A stretch of 64,000 bases of DNA from Alentia gelatinosa (GCA_950022655.1 OX465582.1:89185801-89249800); one strand, 5' to 3'. Positions 52,101-63,206 are shown, counted from the stretch's first letter. Program-made: numbers and translations. Notes: generated from the sequence alone by a model not told the origin.

Positions 52101-52919
52101 GGTACAGTAATCAGAAACCCCTGTGGGAGAACCTGAGCAGCTTATAATAAAAGTCTCAGAGGATTGAAATACAGCTACTCATGGTAGGTAGCTGCATGCA
52201 TTATGAGTAGCTCAACAGGCCACACTTTGCTTTTCTTTAGTTACAAAGAAGTCTACACTTTTACCTGAGGTTGCATGTGGGGATGTCACCAGCTTGCTGA
52301 AATATGTATTATGAATGTGCTTTGGATCTTTCATAACAAGATAATTGTGTCTGTATATTCTGTACATTAGAAGGACTTGAGATATAGAAGATAAATGTAA
52401 TCCTACATTGACTACCACTGCAATGGCCAATAAACATATTCTCAAATAAAAGAGAAGAAAATCATGGTAATATTGTGTATGGGGGCCATCGATGAAGTAC
52501 GCACGCAGAAATTCCAAATTTCAGATCCCCACAACTCAATCTTGTACGAAATAGAACAAAGAAGGGTCATACGCGCAATTTTCAATATTTTTGCAACCCC
52601 CACCCCCATCTCATTGCGTACATACTTTATGGATGGCCCCATGTCTCGAACGTTGGGCAATCCTATAGGGGACAGAGCCATTGTTAGTTCATGAAGCAGT
52701 CACTAGGTGGTCGGGGAACAAAACCTGTATTCTGGCTCTTTGTTCTTACCAAATTCAGCTGCCTTTCAATGTTTTAACAAGGTTCCTTTGACTCTCTACA
52801 CCGATCCCAGAGCAGGAAGATATAATGCTAAAACCCAGGACATGATGTCTTTTACATGGAACACTTTATTTACATATGTGAGCAAGGCAAGAAAAGTGAC
52901 ATTTCCCAATTATCACTCA
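52101..52919. other. No gene recognised
   Basis: The minus strand has frames of 101 and 79 codons. The 101-codon frame (52212-52517) has a hydrophobic run (LRICLLAIAVVVNVG) but no family signature. I do not call a gene. Confidence 0.4.
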
Positions 52920-52986
52920 CTTCTTTTGCACCTCCAATAGTGAAGAACAGCTACTTTTTCACCTCCTTTAGTGAAGAACACCTACT
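52920..52986 (+). repeat. Two-copy 33-bp tandem repeat
   Basis: TTTGCACCTCCAATAGTGAA and TTTCACCTCCTTTAGTGAA units, each followed by GAACA.CTACT. Confidence 0.7.
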
Positions 52987-52987
52987 C

Positions 52988-53006
52988 GGGGGGGGGGGGG
53001 GGGGGC
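52988..53006 (+). repeat. Poly-G run
   Basis: About 19 consecutive G. A comparable C run lies at 37308-37326. Confidence 0.95.
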
Positions 53007-53166
53007 GCGTCATGGCGGCGCCCATGCATCATAGGCTATATGCCGTATATATAAGCCTGAGGAATAGGTACAATGGTCTAGCTTTATCCCAGTGCATTAA
53101 GTGCGAGGACAGGCATGTCTGAGGGGCGTGTATGGTGCGTGCAGGGCAAGCAGGGGACGTGCAGGG

Positions 53167-53721
53167 GCACTCTCCCAGCACATCCTTCGCAGTTACTAAT
53201 CTCTGCCGCAATTCAACGCTGGTTCCCAGGGTATCCAGTTAAGACATAGGAAACCAGCCAACCTTTCCAATTCAACAAGCAACTGTCAAAAGTTATGAAA
53301 GTCAAACAACTCACATATTATGAGTTTGGAAATATAGGAATTGTTAAATGAGCTTCACAGACAATCCAGCTGTTTCTTTTTTTTTTAGCTTTAAATCACT
53401 GTATAATATGAATCCACAGTTGATTAGACTGCCCCTTCTTGTTGACCCTACAACACATGAGGTGCTTTCCACTAAAGAAAGTAATCCCAGAGGCTATGTC
53501 TGTTTTGACATAACAAATAACAGAAATAAGTGTATGTTACTTACCATTAGATATGTGCATCTCTATTTGAGTAGAACGCAAAATACTCCCCAAAGCACTG
53601 TGAATTTAGGATATATGAAAACCTAGTGTATAGGACAAATTTTGTCCCAAACATGCAGGCCGGCGCAGAGATACAAGCATGGCAGGAAGTAAGGCGCAGG
53701 ATCTCTGCTAGGAGAGTGGTG
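53167..53721 (+). mobile_element. Dispersed family F, copy 1
   Basis: Ends are GCACTCTCCCAGCA and TGCTAGGAGAGTGGTGC (inverted). Shared with 57506-58109 throughout, including GAGCTTCACAGACAATC, TTGATTAGACTGCCCCTTC, GTGCTTTCCACT and GCAGAGATACAAGC. The 92-codon frame at 53348 lies inside the repeat and is not conserved in the second copy. Confidence 0.75.
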
Positions 53722-53880
53722 CAGGGTACGTGCAGGGTCACTCTCCCTGCGTAGACACGTGTTATAAACGTGGCGGGATGAACAGCTCAACTGCGCACCT
53801 TTCAGTGACGTCACGTCCTATGTGTGGTACCGTTAATGATGACGTTGTGCGTCAGCTGGGCGACGTGAGGTCAGTAACTG

Positions 53881-53932
53881 TGTCGTGACAGGTCGTGACA
53901 GGCCGTGACGAGCCGTGATAGGCCGTGACAGG
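53881..53932 (+). repeat. 10-bp tandem repeat
   Basis: Five units of GGCCGTGACA with single-base changes. Confidence 0.9.
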
Positions 53933-53949
53933 TGGCGGGATCTCGCCTC

Positions 53950-54940
53950 TAGGCCAGTTTCCATTTGCCGACGAAAACAGTATAGATTTTCTGTGTTCTC
54001 TTAATAGCCTATTTCCATTTTCCAGTCTGAGACAAATCCTATTAGGATTCAGAACTGGAACACACGTCGACTGAATTATAGGGTTCCATTTTGCTGAGAC
54101 AAATTTTCTGTCCTTGCAATTGTCGGCGACAATCACCCCTAGCAAGGAACAGAATCTCATGAGATTTTGACTTTAAACAGGTTTAAAATTTGGAGGGCAT
54201 TTTGGTGAGACAAATGTACTTTACACATTCTCCTCCAGTCTGTGAGTCTCACCGGTCTCACTCATCCTGTGTACCCTGTGTAGGGGTGTAGGGGTAAGAC
54301 TATGTACCTGGTAAGTTTCCCTTGTGAAATGAATCCGCCATGATTCCCTGGAGTGGGATTCACACGAAGAGACTCATGTACCTGAGACTGATGTACTTCA
54401 CACCTTTTCTCTAGTCTCAGACAATTATCGTTTGGTAAAAAATTCTCATGGCTAAGTACTTTTATCAGTCTCAAGGAAAAATGGCGAATCTGATTCACAT
54501 GGGAGGACACACCTGGTACATAATCTCAGACATAGTCACAGTGACCATTCACCTTGGGACTCAATTACCCTTGATGTGAAGGATGTTACAAACATGTGAT
54601 TATGCTTGCTGGCCTCCTATTGGCTAGGGCAGGTACATGGTCGCAGCAGGTCCATTTGTCTCACCAAAAGGGGTGATTGTCGCCGACAATTGCAAGGGAA
54701 AAAAGTTGTCTCAGCAAAATGGAACCCTGTCATTCACACGAGGAGATTGTGTTCCAGTACTAAATCTCAACAGGATTTGTCTCAGACAAACACTTTGTGA
54801 GGTACATGGATCCCACCGTGTGAATCCCATTTTAGACTGTAGAACACCCCAATCTGTGAAACTTTGTACAAAGCGGAAAATAGTCGGCGACTGGTGAAAA
54901 GGTGTGAAGTACACCAGTCTCAGGTACATTTGTCTCTAGG
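53950..54940. mobile_element. Inverted-repeat block with dispersed CAGACAAA words
   Basis: GGTTCCATTTTGCTGAGACA..GTCGGCGACAATCACCCC at 54085-54140 is mirrored at 54669-54725. TCTGAGACAAATCCT..GGATTCAGAACTGGAACACA at 54028 is mirrored at 54745-54790. The outer left end resembles the AGGCCTGTTTCCAT element at 11804. The middle shares GTACATG and GTGAGTCTCACC words with the adjacent minisatellite. Confidence 0.55.
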
Positions 54941-54954
54941 TGTATATCCCACTT

Positions 54955-55825
54955 TAGGAACAGAATCTAATGAGATTTAAAACCCTGTGAGGTACATGAA
55001 TCTCACCATGTGAATTCTACTTAGAAAGGAACAGAATCTCATGAGATTTTGAACCCTGTGAGGTACATGAATCCCACTGTGTGAATTCCGCTTAACAAGG
55101 AACAGAATCGAATGAGGTGTTTGTTATCTTATCTTCCTTATTATGTTCGTATTATAGTTTTTTTCTTGTGGGAATATCACTGTGTTATGACTCTAAGGAG
55201 GTCGGTGGTCCCTTTAGAAGAGTTTTTTTGTTTTTTTAAAAATTCTACTTAACAGGAACAGAATCTCATGATATTTTGAACCTTGTAAGGTACATGAATC
55301 CCACCGTGTGAATTCCACTTAACAAGGAACAGAATTTCCTGAGATTTTGAGCCCTGTGAGGTACATGGATCCCACCGTGTGAATTCCACTTAATAAGGAA
55401 CAGAATTTCATGAGATTTTGAGCCCTGTGAGGTACATGGATCCCATCGTGTGAATTCCACTTAATAAGGAACAGAATCTCATGAGATTTTGAGCCCTGTG
55501 AGGTACATGGATCCCACCGTGTGAATTCCACTTAATAAGGAACAGAATCTCATGAGATTTTGAGCCCTGTGAGGTACATGAATCCCACCGTGTGAATCCC
55601 ACTTAACAAGGAGCAGAATCTCATGAGATTTTGAGCCCTGTGAGGTACATGAATCCCACTGTGTGAATTCCACTTAATAAGGAATAGAATCCCATGAGAT
55701 GTTGAACTCTGTGAGGTACATGAATCCCACTGTGTAAATTCCATATAACAAGGAACAGAATTTCGTGAGATTCTGAACCCGGTGAGGTACATGAATCCCA
55801 CCGTGTGAATCCCGCTTAAGAACCA
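54955..55825 (+). repeat. 71-bp minisatellite, about ten copies
   Basis: The unit contains AACAGAATCTCATGAGATTT, TGAGCCCTGTGAGGTACATG, GATCCCACCGTGTGAATTCC and ACTTAATAAGG. About 140 bp of unrelated AT-rich DNA (55110-55245) interrupts the array. Repeated minus-strand frames spaced 71 bp apart are artefacts. Confidence 0.93.
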
Positions 55826-56471
55826 CACCAATGTAATTAGCTGGGCGCTTGTTTATAGTTCCGCGATGCCTTTCATCTTATCTGGTTTTAAGCGGATTGA
55901 GATGATTCCCCGTAAAAGCCTCATCCCCGAATTAGATACAATTTAGTGCAGTCTGTTAGCCACATTAAAGGCCCAGGCCCCATCGCTCGCCTCACTCAGA
56001 GAGCTGTACTAACCTCATCCTGAGTGTGTTTTCACATTACTTCAAACATCAGATAGCCAATCGCCAAATGTCAACAATGGTGATAAACTACTTTACCTTC
56101 TTCGCGCTAGCTTTGAAATGTGGACACATTCAATCCCGGCTTACTTTCTTTTCGTTGCCTTAATAATTCGGATATTAGTGGAATTCTGTTATTACTATTT
56201 GTATCTTTGTTTAATCCTGTTTGCGATTTTTATGTACCATTATTTAGTCATTATCGGGTATATATACGGAATATTATTATATTAATTTGGTTCTATGTAT
56301 AACGATTGGAAGAACACCCTAGGCTACTGTTCACATGATGGAGGTAAACTAAATTTAGTTCGTTAATATAGAACCCAATACTGTGATTATTTCCATGAGA
56401 TTAAGTAAGAGCAGGGCAAAGGATATTGTGTACCTAATGCGATGTCAAACAATATCCATCTTCCTATTATG
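55826..56471. other. No feature recognised
   Basis: AT-rich. A 60-codon hydrophobic frame at 56120-56302 is not convincing. Confidence 0.35.
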
Positions 56472-56720
56472 TAGGTCACAGAGTCATTGCTAGTTCGCCA
56501 GGAAATTATATGATAGCGCCACTGTAGTCAAGGGACAACCACTTTTATCAGTTGTTATAATCTATTGATGATATTGAGAAGAGGCTAAAATTTCTCCATG
56601 GTAAGCCCCCAAAAATTATTTTTGATAAAATCCATTGATATGTAGTCCAACCATCTGGTGTTTTGGAGGGCGTCGGAGGGCAAGATGGCTGCCTCCATAG
56701 CACTATAGCTATGTGCCCTA
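56472..56720. mobile_element. Dispersed family M, copy 2
   Basis: Starts TAGGTCACAGAGTCATTGCT and ends TGTGCCCTA. Shares GCGCCACTGTAGTC, GTTGTTATAATCTATTGATG and AAGATGGCTGCCTCCATAGC with the other copies. Confidence 0.75.
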
Positions 56721-56899
56721 TAGCACCCAAAATGAGTTCAATATGCTTGTTTTGTGTATCATATAGCGACCTATTTGTGAGTTATATTTATGGATACCTT
56801 GGTCAAACTCAAAGTTAATAAAGTGAGTGTGTTCTTAAAATATCGATAAAAAGATTTTATTATGGTGTTTGTTGCCTTCTGGTTAAGTTGTGCATAGGC

Positions 56900-57031
56900 C
56901 TTTATCCTACTCCTCATTCAAATGTCTATAGATTTAACGTGGTGTTACTGTATGCTACAGTTATGCTATAAAATATTTACATGCCACCCGTGAGATATGA
57001 AGTTGAAAACACTCGGTGAAGTAGGATAAAA
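56900..57031 (+). mobile_element. Body of a CCTAC-class element, diverged
   Basis: TTTATCCTACTCC at the left and GAAGTAGGATAAAAT at the right. One C-to-T change is matched by a G-to-A on the other side. TCTATAGATTTAACGTGG keeps the signature weakly. No hairpin was found. Confidence 0.5.
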
Positions 57032-57505
57032 TCTAAAACGTTTCTTGATAGAGACTGAGAGTGAATTGAAGTAGTATATGGAGAAGCGCCTATGGTCCAG
57101 GTACAAGACTGGCCACTTAATACATGGCAGTACTGTATTTTACGGTATGGAACAGTGTTCCGTACGCTATTTTTACATTATATGACGAAGCAGAGTGTAA
57201 TTACAGTATATACGTCATGGGTATATGAAAGATATCAATTCACAAATGACTGAGTATAAGTACATTTCAGTTGGTATATTTCATATATTGAGGGCCCCGT
57301 CAGGAAATAAGAAAAACCTACGGTGTATGGTCATATATCATTCAAGAGTCTGACTGTGTTAAGCCCAATGCTTGAAGTATACGTATAGATTCATCTCGGT
57401 GGATGTTAGAGAAGTAATAGTCTGTATATGTCAAGAATGTGTGGTGAATGTGTGGTGGGTGGCCGCTGCGGAGTAATGGCAGCCATACGACAACTGAAGA
57501 GCGCA
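57032..57505. other. No gene recognised
   Basis: ACAGTGTTCCGTACGC near 57151 also occurs at 63385; it is a short shared word. Confidence 0.35.
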
Positions 57506-58109
57506 GTGATTACTCTCCCAGCAGATCTTTCGCGGCGCTAGCGCTTACTAATCTCTGCCCCCACCCACTGACGTCATACGCTGGTACCCCGGGTATCCAC
57601 TAAAGACAGGAGGTACCAGCTAACATTTCAGATTCAAAACAAGGCAACTGTCAAATGTTATAAATGTCAACAACTTATATATCATGAGTTGGGAAATATT
57701 GGAATTGTTAAAGGAGCTTCACAGACAATCTCGCTGCTTCTTTCTAAGATTTAACCCCTTTATAATGTGAATCCACACTTGATTAGACTGCCCCTTCGAG
57801 TGTGCACATGTATTATGTTGACAAACCAAATCCTGCGACACATATGCTGCTTTCCACTGAATAAAGTAATCCCTAATAATATGTCACATTTTAAATATTA
57901 AATTACAGAAACTATAGTCAATCATTTATCATGTAATATATGTATCTTTATATACATGTAGAACCCAAAATATTGCCCAAAGCGCCAATGATTTAGGATA
58001 TTTCAAAAACTGGCGGATACGACAGATTCTGTCCCAAACAGGCAGGTCGGTGCAGAGATACAAGCGGCCGCAGGAAGTAGAGCGCAGGATCTCTGCTAGG
58101 AGAGTGCGC
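57506..58109 (+). mobile_element. Dispersed family F, copy 2
   Basis: Ends TACTCTCCCAGCAGATCTTT and CTGCTAGGAGAGTGCGC. Carries TGACGTCA and GGTACCC like the fragment at 8335. Family M begins 16 bp beyond it. Confidence 0.75.
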
Positions 58110-58124
58110 AGTGTTTATGAGCAT

Positions 58125-58339
58125 GTAGTGCACAGCGTGATTGCTAGTTCTGCCTTTATCAGCCAGGAAGTTTTCAGATAACGTCACTGTAGTCGGAGGG
58201 CAAAGACTGATATCAGTTGTTAAATATATATAGATAATATTGAGACGAGGCTAAAATTCCTGCCGTCCCACCATCCGGTGTTTTAGATGGTGTCGAGGGT
58301 AAGATGGCTGCCTCCATAGCACAATGGCTATATGCCCTA
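58125..58339. mobile_element. Dispersed family M, copy 3
   Basis: TAGTGCACAGCGTGATTGCT to TATGCCCTA. Shares AATATTGAGACGAGGCTAAA and AAGATGGCTGCCTCCATAGC. Confidence 0.75.
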
Positions 58340-58559
58340 TAGTGTGGCTCGCACGGAAAGCCCTTCCCTGGTCCACCACCCCTCCCCACACACATACACT
58401 CCCGGCCAAGTCTACCCCACGTAGCGGCGCAAGGCCGGGCAATACTGAGCCGGAATCCATCTTGGCGTGAAGGGGCAGCAATCGATGGTTTTCTCGGTAT
58501 TTGATGGATGTGTTTGGTTCTGTGTGGTCCACCCACAAGACCTGTCACATCAACCTAGA
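58340..58559. other. No gene recognised
   Basis: GC-richer spacer. Two overlapping minus frames of 95 and 111 codons run from family M into it and are not conserved. Confidence 0.35.
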
Positions 58560-59345
58560 CGTCAGGGGGAGAGGGGGCAGGGATAGGGAGGTGGGGTAGG
58601 CGGAGAGTGGAGGAGAGGGGAGGAGAGAGGGGGCCATGGATAGCGAGGTGGGGCAGGTGGGGAGGGGAAGGGGGAGGGGCTGGCAGGAAGGGAGGCAGGG
58701 ATAGCGAGGTGGGGCAGGAGGGGAGAGGAAGGGGGAGGGGCCGGAAGAAAGGGAGGCAAGGATAGCAAGGTGGGGCAGGAGGGGAGGGGAGGGGGAGGGG
58801 CTGGCAGAAAGGGAGGCAAGGATAGCAAGGTGGGGCCGAGGGGAGGGGAGGGGGAGGGGCTGGAAGAAAGGGAGGCAAGGATAGCAAGGTGGGGCAGGAG
58901 GGGAGGGGAGGGGGAGGGGCCGGCAGAAAGGGAGGCAGGGATAGCGAGGTGGGGCAGGAGGGGAGGGGAAGGGGGAGGGGCCGGAAGAAAGGGAAGCAAG
59001 GATAGCAAGGTGGGGCAGGAGGGGAGGGGAGGGGGAGGGGCCAGCAGAAAGGGAGGCAGGGATAGCGAGGTGGGGCAGGAGGGGAGGGGAAGGGGGAGGG
59101 GCCGGAAGAAAGGGAAGCAAGGAAAGCAAGGTGGGGCAGGAGGGGAGGGGAGGGGGAGGGGCCGGCAGAAAGGGAGGCAGGGATAGCGAGGTGGGGCAGG
59201 AGGGGAGGGGAAGGGGGAGGGGCTGGAAGAAAGGGAGGCAGGGATAGCGAGGTGGGGCAGGAGGGGAGGGGAAGGGGAGGGGCCGGGCGGATAGAAAGGG
59301 AGGCAGGGAGAAGCAGGTAGGAAGGTGAGGCGGGGTAGACAGGGA
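58560..59345 (+). repeat. Polypurine minisatellite, about 60-bp unit
   Basis: About eleven copies of AGAAAGGGAGGCAAGGATAG, CAAGGTGGGGCAGGAGGGGA and GGGGAGGGGGAGGGGC. Strand bias is extreme (almost no C or T), with many G-runs able to form G-quadruplexes. The 110-268-codon Pro/Leu/Ser-rich minus frames and Gly/Arg/Glu-rich plus frames are artefacts. Confidence 0.95.
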
Positions 59346-59397
59346 GGAATGGGGAAGGAGGCAGCCAATGAAAAGACGGTCGGAGGGGATGTAGGGA

Positions 59398-59418
59398 TTA
59401 TCTCACCCCTGGTACAAG
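59398..59418 (+). repeat. Head scrap of a CTCAC-class element
   Basis: TTATCTCACCCCTGGTACAA, the start of the body as at 20677; nothing else follows. Confidence 0.5.
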
Positions 59419-59433
59419 ATTATAATCCTACTG

Positions 59434-59854
59434 CTTTGTAGGTTTGAATCCTACTGCAGATACTTCTGTCCTTTATTCCCAGCTGTGGTAGATTTACTGC
59501 TATATCAAAGACCAGTCCGTCTCATACCATGTCTATGTGGTGGGGTGTACAGCCACCTTTCTCCTTCGTCCCCAGCAGTGGTAGATTTACTGCTATATCA
59601 AAGGTCAATCCTTCACGTGACATGTCCATGTGGTGTGGTGTACAGCCACTTTTCTACTTCGTTCCCAGTAGTGTTAGATTTACTGCTATAACAAGGTGAA
59701 TCCTTCTAATACCATGGCTATGTACGTTGGGAACTAAAAGAATTAAAAGTAAATGTGTAGGGGTGAGATTTCTACTTAAATTTATCTCATAGATTTGATC
59801 ACCACGTGCACATAACCAAAGTCTTATAGAACATATTGGACATTAGACTACCCA
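59434..59854 (+). mobile_element. SINE with internal 93-bp triplication, second copy
   Basis: GAATCCTACTGCAGATAC starts near the B box. The 93-bp unit recurs at 59457, 59550 and 59643. The tail is GGACATTAGACTACC plus (AAAC)n. The unit and period are the same as at 35320. Confidence 0.8.
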
Positions 59855-60095
59855 AACAAACATATGCCTGTATGTGATAAATGGAAAATGGGCGTTTAAA
59901 CTGTGAATTATTACTGACTCATGCCCTTGGAAACATGTGTCTCCTGCCTAACAGCATCAGGGACAAATCCTTAAGAGCTTAGATCTATCTATATGGGTGG
60001 AGAGGACTGGAACTACTGAAACCATGTCGGAGCATCGGGCCCACTACTGTGATAGACCTGTCCCTTCTGATAGGAAACGGGATTCTGTGTCGTAA
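59855..60095. other. No feature recognised
   Basis: Unique sequence. Confidence 0.3.
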
Positions 60096-60300
60096 GCATG
60101 TCGAAACTCCTGTCATCGTGTGTCAGGAGCTCAGCTGGTTTCCATCTTAAGGCCACTGAGCTTCCGACACACTACAACAAGCTCCCGACACACTACGACA
60201 CACAATTTCGACACACTACTACACACAAAATCGACACCCTACAACACACAATTTCGACACACTACGACACTCTACGACACACAATTTTTCAACGTTCTGA
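60096..60300 (+). repeat. CGACACACTAC-rich irregular repeat
   Basis: Units such as TTTCGACACACTACGACACA and CGACACTCTACGACACACAA recur at irregular spacing. A weaker patch lies at 60690-60830. The 139-codon frame is an artefact of the repeat. Confidence 0.7.
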
Positions 60301-60850
60301 CACAGGAAGAGATGATGGGAGATATCGTAGAGACAACAATCCGAAAAACTTGTACCATCCATACATGACCACAAATTACCTTGTTACTGTAAATATGTTT
60401 ATTAGAGATCATATCGCTCTCATGCAAAGCAAATTGTGTATGTTGCAAACCATCAGCTCAGCACACATTGAAACCAGTCCTCGGACTGAGTGTAACCGAG
60501 TAGAAATAAATGTTTAAAAAAAACCCAAAAAAATGACGATGTGGTAATTTAGTTTCGTACTCTGACATCCTATGAAACCATTTTTTTCATCATTCTGAAA
60601 AGATTATGATGCAGTAACATTGATTCATAGCCTTATCATGGCCATGTTGGTGCCATATCGCAAGCAGTGGGTGCACGGCTTTTGGCAGGGAACCCACTGG
60701 ACTTCCGACGCACTGCAACTGCATTGCGGGAATCTAGTTTCATGCTCTGACACTCGACGACATTCTAAAGAGTTTATAGATGACACACTGCGATACAGAA
60801 TTTGTCAACCTTCTGACACAGCAACAATTTAGTTGGTTCAGGCACATTTC
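60301..60850. other. No gene recognised
   Basis: Includes the weaker CGACACTC patch near 60750. Confidence 0.35.
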
Positions 60851-60987
60851 TTATTTAGTAACATATTTCAAATTTAAATGTTGAAGATCACAAAAACCAG
60901 ACACTGTAGATTTCTTTTAAGTTGATTATTATTTGAACTAAGTGGTACAATTGGTGGTAGATCAGGTGTATCAAATTCTGTCACAAC

Positions 60988-61050
60988 GTTTCGCTAATAT
61001 ATAGCTGGGTCCTAGGCAGCCGTCCTTAAAGGGTTAATTAGCTTCATCAG
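60988..61050 (-). ncRNA. Hammerhead-like motif, interrupted stem
   Basis: On the minus strand: CTGATGA, then AGCTAAT, a loop of about 36 nt, ATTAGC, then GAAACGTTGTGA. CTGANGA and GAAA flanking a helix are the conserved hammerhead core. The loop is unusually long and may hold an insertion (it contains CCTTTAAGG). Stems I and III are unclear. Confidence 0.3.
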
Positions 61051-61085
61051 GTGATATTTCAAATCTAATATATGGGTTTACAAAT

Positions 61086-61538
61086 AATAATCTTTTGATC
61101 ATATTATACGCAGTAATTCTATTTTGGCTTCTCGTTTAAAAACCTGACCTCTTTGTAAGTCTTGTATTTCTGGACAGAGTTTATCCCATAACCATAACGA
61201 GTGGTGACCTGAGATATTTATTGCCGTTTGGCTTCTTGATCTTTACCCTTTTCTTCTCAGCATTGAGAGAAATATTTTAATCACTTATGATACAATTATA
61301 CTCATTCTCGGTCCACCATTTGACCAATGGGAGAACATGGGTGGCCCTACGGCACTCAAGAGTTCTAATCTTACATCTAGAATATAACTCATAAGACCTA
61401 GCCGTTCATCTGTGTCTCTATGTTAATATACACTTTAATCAGGGCAAAAGCATCTAATCAAGGCCCTCCTTCTACAGCCCTGGTCTCCAGCCGCCATTTG
61501 GACCTCAGGCACATTCCCACATGGGTCCCTGTTAAAGT
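61086..61538 (+). repeat. Local direct repeat, copy A
   Basis: Contains TCTCGTTTAAAAACCTGACC, GAGTTTATCCCATAACCATA, GACCTGAGATATTTATTGCC, GGTCCACCATTTGACCAATG and AATCAAGGCCCTCCTTCT. Parts recur at 61541, 61791 and 62042. Confidence 0.85.
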
Positions 61539-61540
61539 TG

Positions 61541-61790
61541 TTTTGATCATATCATAGCAGTTATTCTGTTTTGGTTTCTCGTTTAAAAACCTGACAACTT
61601 GGTAAATCTTGTATTTCCTGATGGAGTTTATCCCGTAGCCATAACGAGTGGTGACCTGAGATATTTATTGCCGTTTGGCTTCTTGTTCTATACCCTTTTC
61701 TTCTCAACATTACGAGAAATATCATAATCACATATGATGCAATTATACTCATTCTTGGTCCACCATTTGACCAATGGGAGAACATGGGTC
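61541..61790 (+). repeat. Local direct repeat, copy B
   Basis: Repeats the first half of copy A, from TTTTGATCATAT to ATGGGAGAACATGGGT. Confidence 0.85.
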
Positions 61791-61920
61791 AATCTTGTAT
61801 TCCCGGACGGAGTTTATCCCATAACCATAACGAGCGGTGACCTGAGATATTTATTGCCGTTTGGGTTTTTTATCTATACCCTTTTCTTCTCAGCATTACG
61901 AGAAATATCATAATCACATG
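61791..61920 (+). repeat. Local direct repeat, copy C
   Basis: A 130-bp middle piece (AATCTTGTATTCCCGGACGG to GAAATATCATAATCACAT). Confidence 0.8.
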
Positions 61921-61948
61921 AAGAAGCTGATTAAACATTAGCGAAACG
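61917..61948 (+). ncRNA. Hammerhead-like motif, compact stem
   Basis: TGAAGA, then GCTGAT, the loop TAAAC, ATTAGC, then GAAAC. The 6-bp stem includes one G-T (G-U in RNA) pair. It aligns with the interrupted copy at 60988. The first base of the core is A instead of C, so this copy may be inactive. Confidence 0.3.
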
Positions 61949-62041
61949 TTGTGAACAGCATTGATACATCATATGAACCGAAATTTGTAAAACTTGGTTT
62001 CAATAACATCACTCTAACAACAACTGACTGTGTCTGTTTTT

Positions 62042-62323
62042 TTTGTGATTTCTACTGTCTGAAAATATTTTAATAACTTATGATACAATTATACCCATTC
62101 TCGGTCCACCATTTGACCAATGGGAGAACATGGTGGACCTACGGTACTCAAGCTTTCTAATCTTACACCTAGAATATAACTCATCAGACCTAGCGGCTCA
62201 CCTGTGTCTCTATGTAAATATACGCTTTAATCAGGGCAATAGCATCTAATCAAGGCCCTCCTTCTCCAGCCCTGGTCTCCAGCCGCTATTTGGACCTCAG
62301 GCACATTCCCACGCGGGCCCCTG
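62042..62323 (+). repeat. Local direct repeat, copy D
   Basis: Repeats the second half of copy A, from GAAAATATTTTAAT to CACGCGGGCCCCTG. Confidence 0.85.
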
Positions 62324-62725
62324 TTAACTCTTTCAGTCCGAGCAATGCCTGGAGGCATTCCCACACAGGGGACGAAGAATGCCTGGAGGCATTCCCACCC
62401 AGGGGACGAGGAATGCCTGGAGGCATTGTTTAAAAATATATTTATGTTTATGTGTCATCATCATAAACGTTATGTTTTATGAGAAATAATGAATAGATTT
62501 ACACCATTTTTTCACAATTAATAAAAAATACCATGTTCATCATTACACTCTGTGGGTATTCGATAAGTAACTATAGAAACTTGTATCTAAGGGTTGCTAA
62601 GTGACGCCCATACGATAAACAGATACCATACGGCGATAGTCTCGTCCCCTTGGGGTTTATAGCCGCATTACGGCTCGTCCTATAGTGCGTGTGCTCTCCA
62701 ATCAGGCTCGGACAGAAAGAGTTAA
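62324..62725. mobile_element. TTAA-flanked piggyBac-like element with palindromic minisatellite
   Basis: TTAA (62324), then CTCTTTCAGTCCGAGC; the right end GCTCGGACAGAAAGAG is followed by TTAA (62722-62725). Three units of about 31 bp with AATGCCTGGAGGCATT and CACACAGGGGACGA lie just inside the left end (62344-62428). It is non-autonomous. Confidence 0.65.
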
Positions 62726-63206
62726 AGTCGTTTAAGTGCCAAAGGCCGGTGGTAATTAGGAATTAAACGTTCAGAGGTAGGGCCGGACTGGCGTGCTTCT
62801 ATGTAGGGTAATGCGAAATTCGCAGAATGCCTAAAGGGAGGATGAGGTCTGAAACCCAATAAACCCCTGGGTATAAACTGACTGCTCAATTACCTAGACG
62901 CGCCTTAATTGGCTTGAGTCGGCTTCAGGGAGAGTCTGTGCCAATAATTGTCAGTGAAGGTGCAGTCCCATATCTGCGTATTTGAGAGCAGATTGGCAGA
63001 CAGAATTGTGTCAAGTATTCTTGAGTAGTGACGTTTGATTTCCCATCGGGTTTGTAAGTATGTATTTATTGAAGGCTGGCTTCGGCGATATGTACAGTGA
63101 TATAGATGTGTATATGAGATACAGTTTATTTCGCAATATCGCTCTTTGCCCAACTTCCAGTGGTTTTATAAGATTCTCTATTTGCGTTAGTCTGTCCTCC
63201 TGTACT
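62726..63206. other. No feature recognised
   Basis: An 82-codon minus frame at 62905-63153 has no recognised similarity. Confidence 0.35.

Larger units (their letters stand above)
60888..62055. mobile_element. Possible Penelope-like element remnant
   Basis: TCACAAAAACCAGACACTGT at 60890 is roughly mirrored by GACTGTGTCTGTTTTTTTTG near 62030. Two copies of a CTGATGA/GAAAC hammerhead-like motif face each other inside (60988-61050 on the minus strand, 61917-61948 on the plus strand). Penelope-like elements are known to carry hammerhead motifs in terminal repeats. No RT or GIY-YIG sequence is visible, so the assignment is tentative. Confidence 0.35.

Noticed and set aside
51800..52147. 115-codon frame as a transposase
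   Set aside because: It crosses the right inverted repeat of the TTAA element and shows no DDE-type motif.
52212..52517. 101-codon minus frame with a hydrophobic segment as a membrane protein
   Set aside because: A single hydrophobic run without family features, splice context or conservation; probably chance in AT-rich DNA.
53348..53626. 92-codon frame as a gene
   Set aside because: It lies in dispersed family F. The matching part of the copy at 57506 does not keep the frame.
58545..59368. Pro/Leu/Ser-rich frames up to 268 codons and a Gly/Arg-rich frame on the other strand
   Set aside because: All follow the about 60-bp polypurine minisatellite; several phases are open at once.
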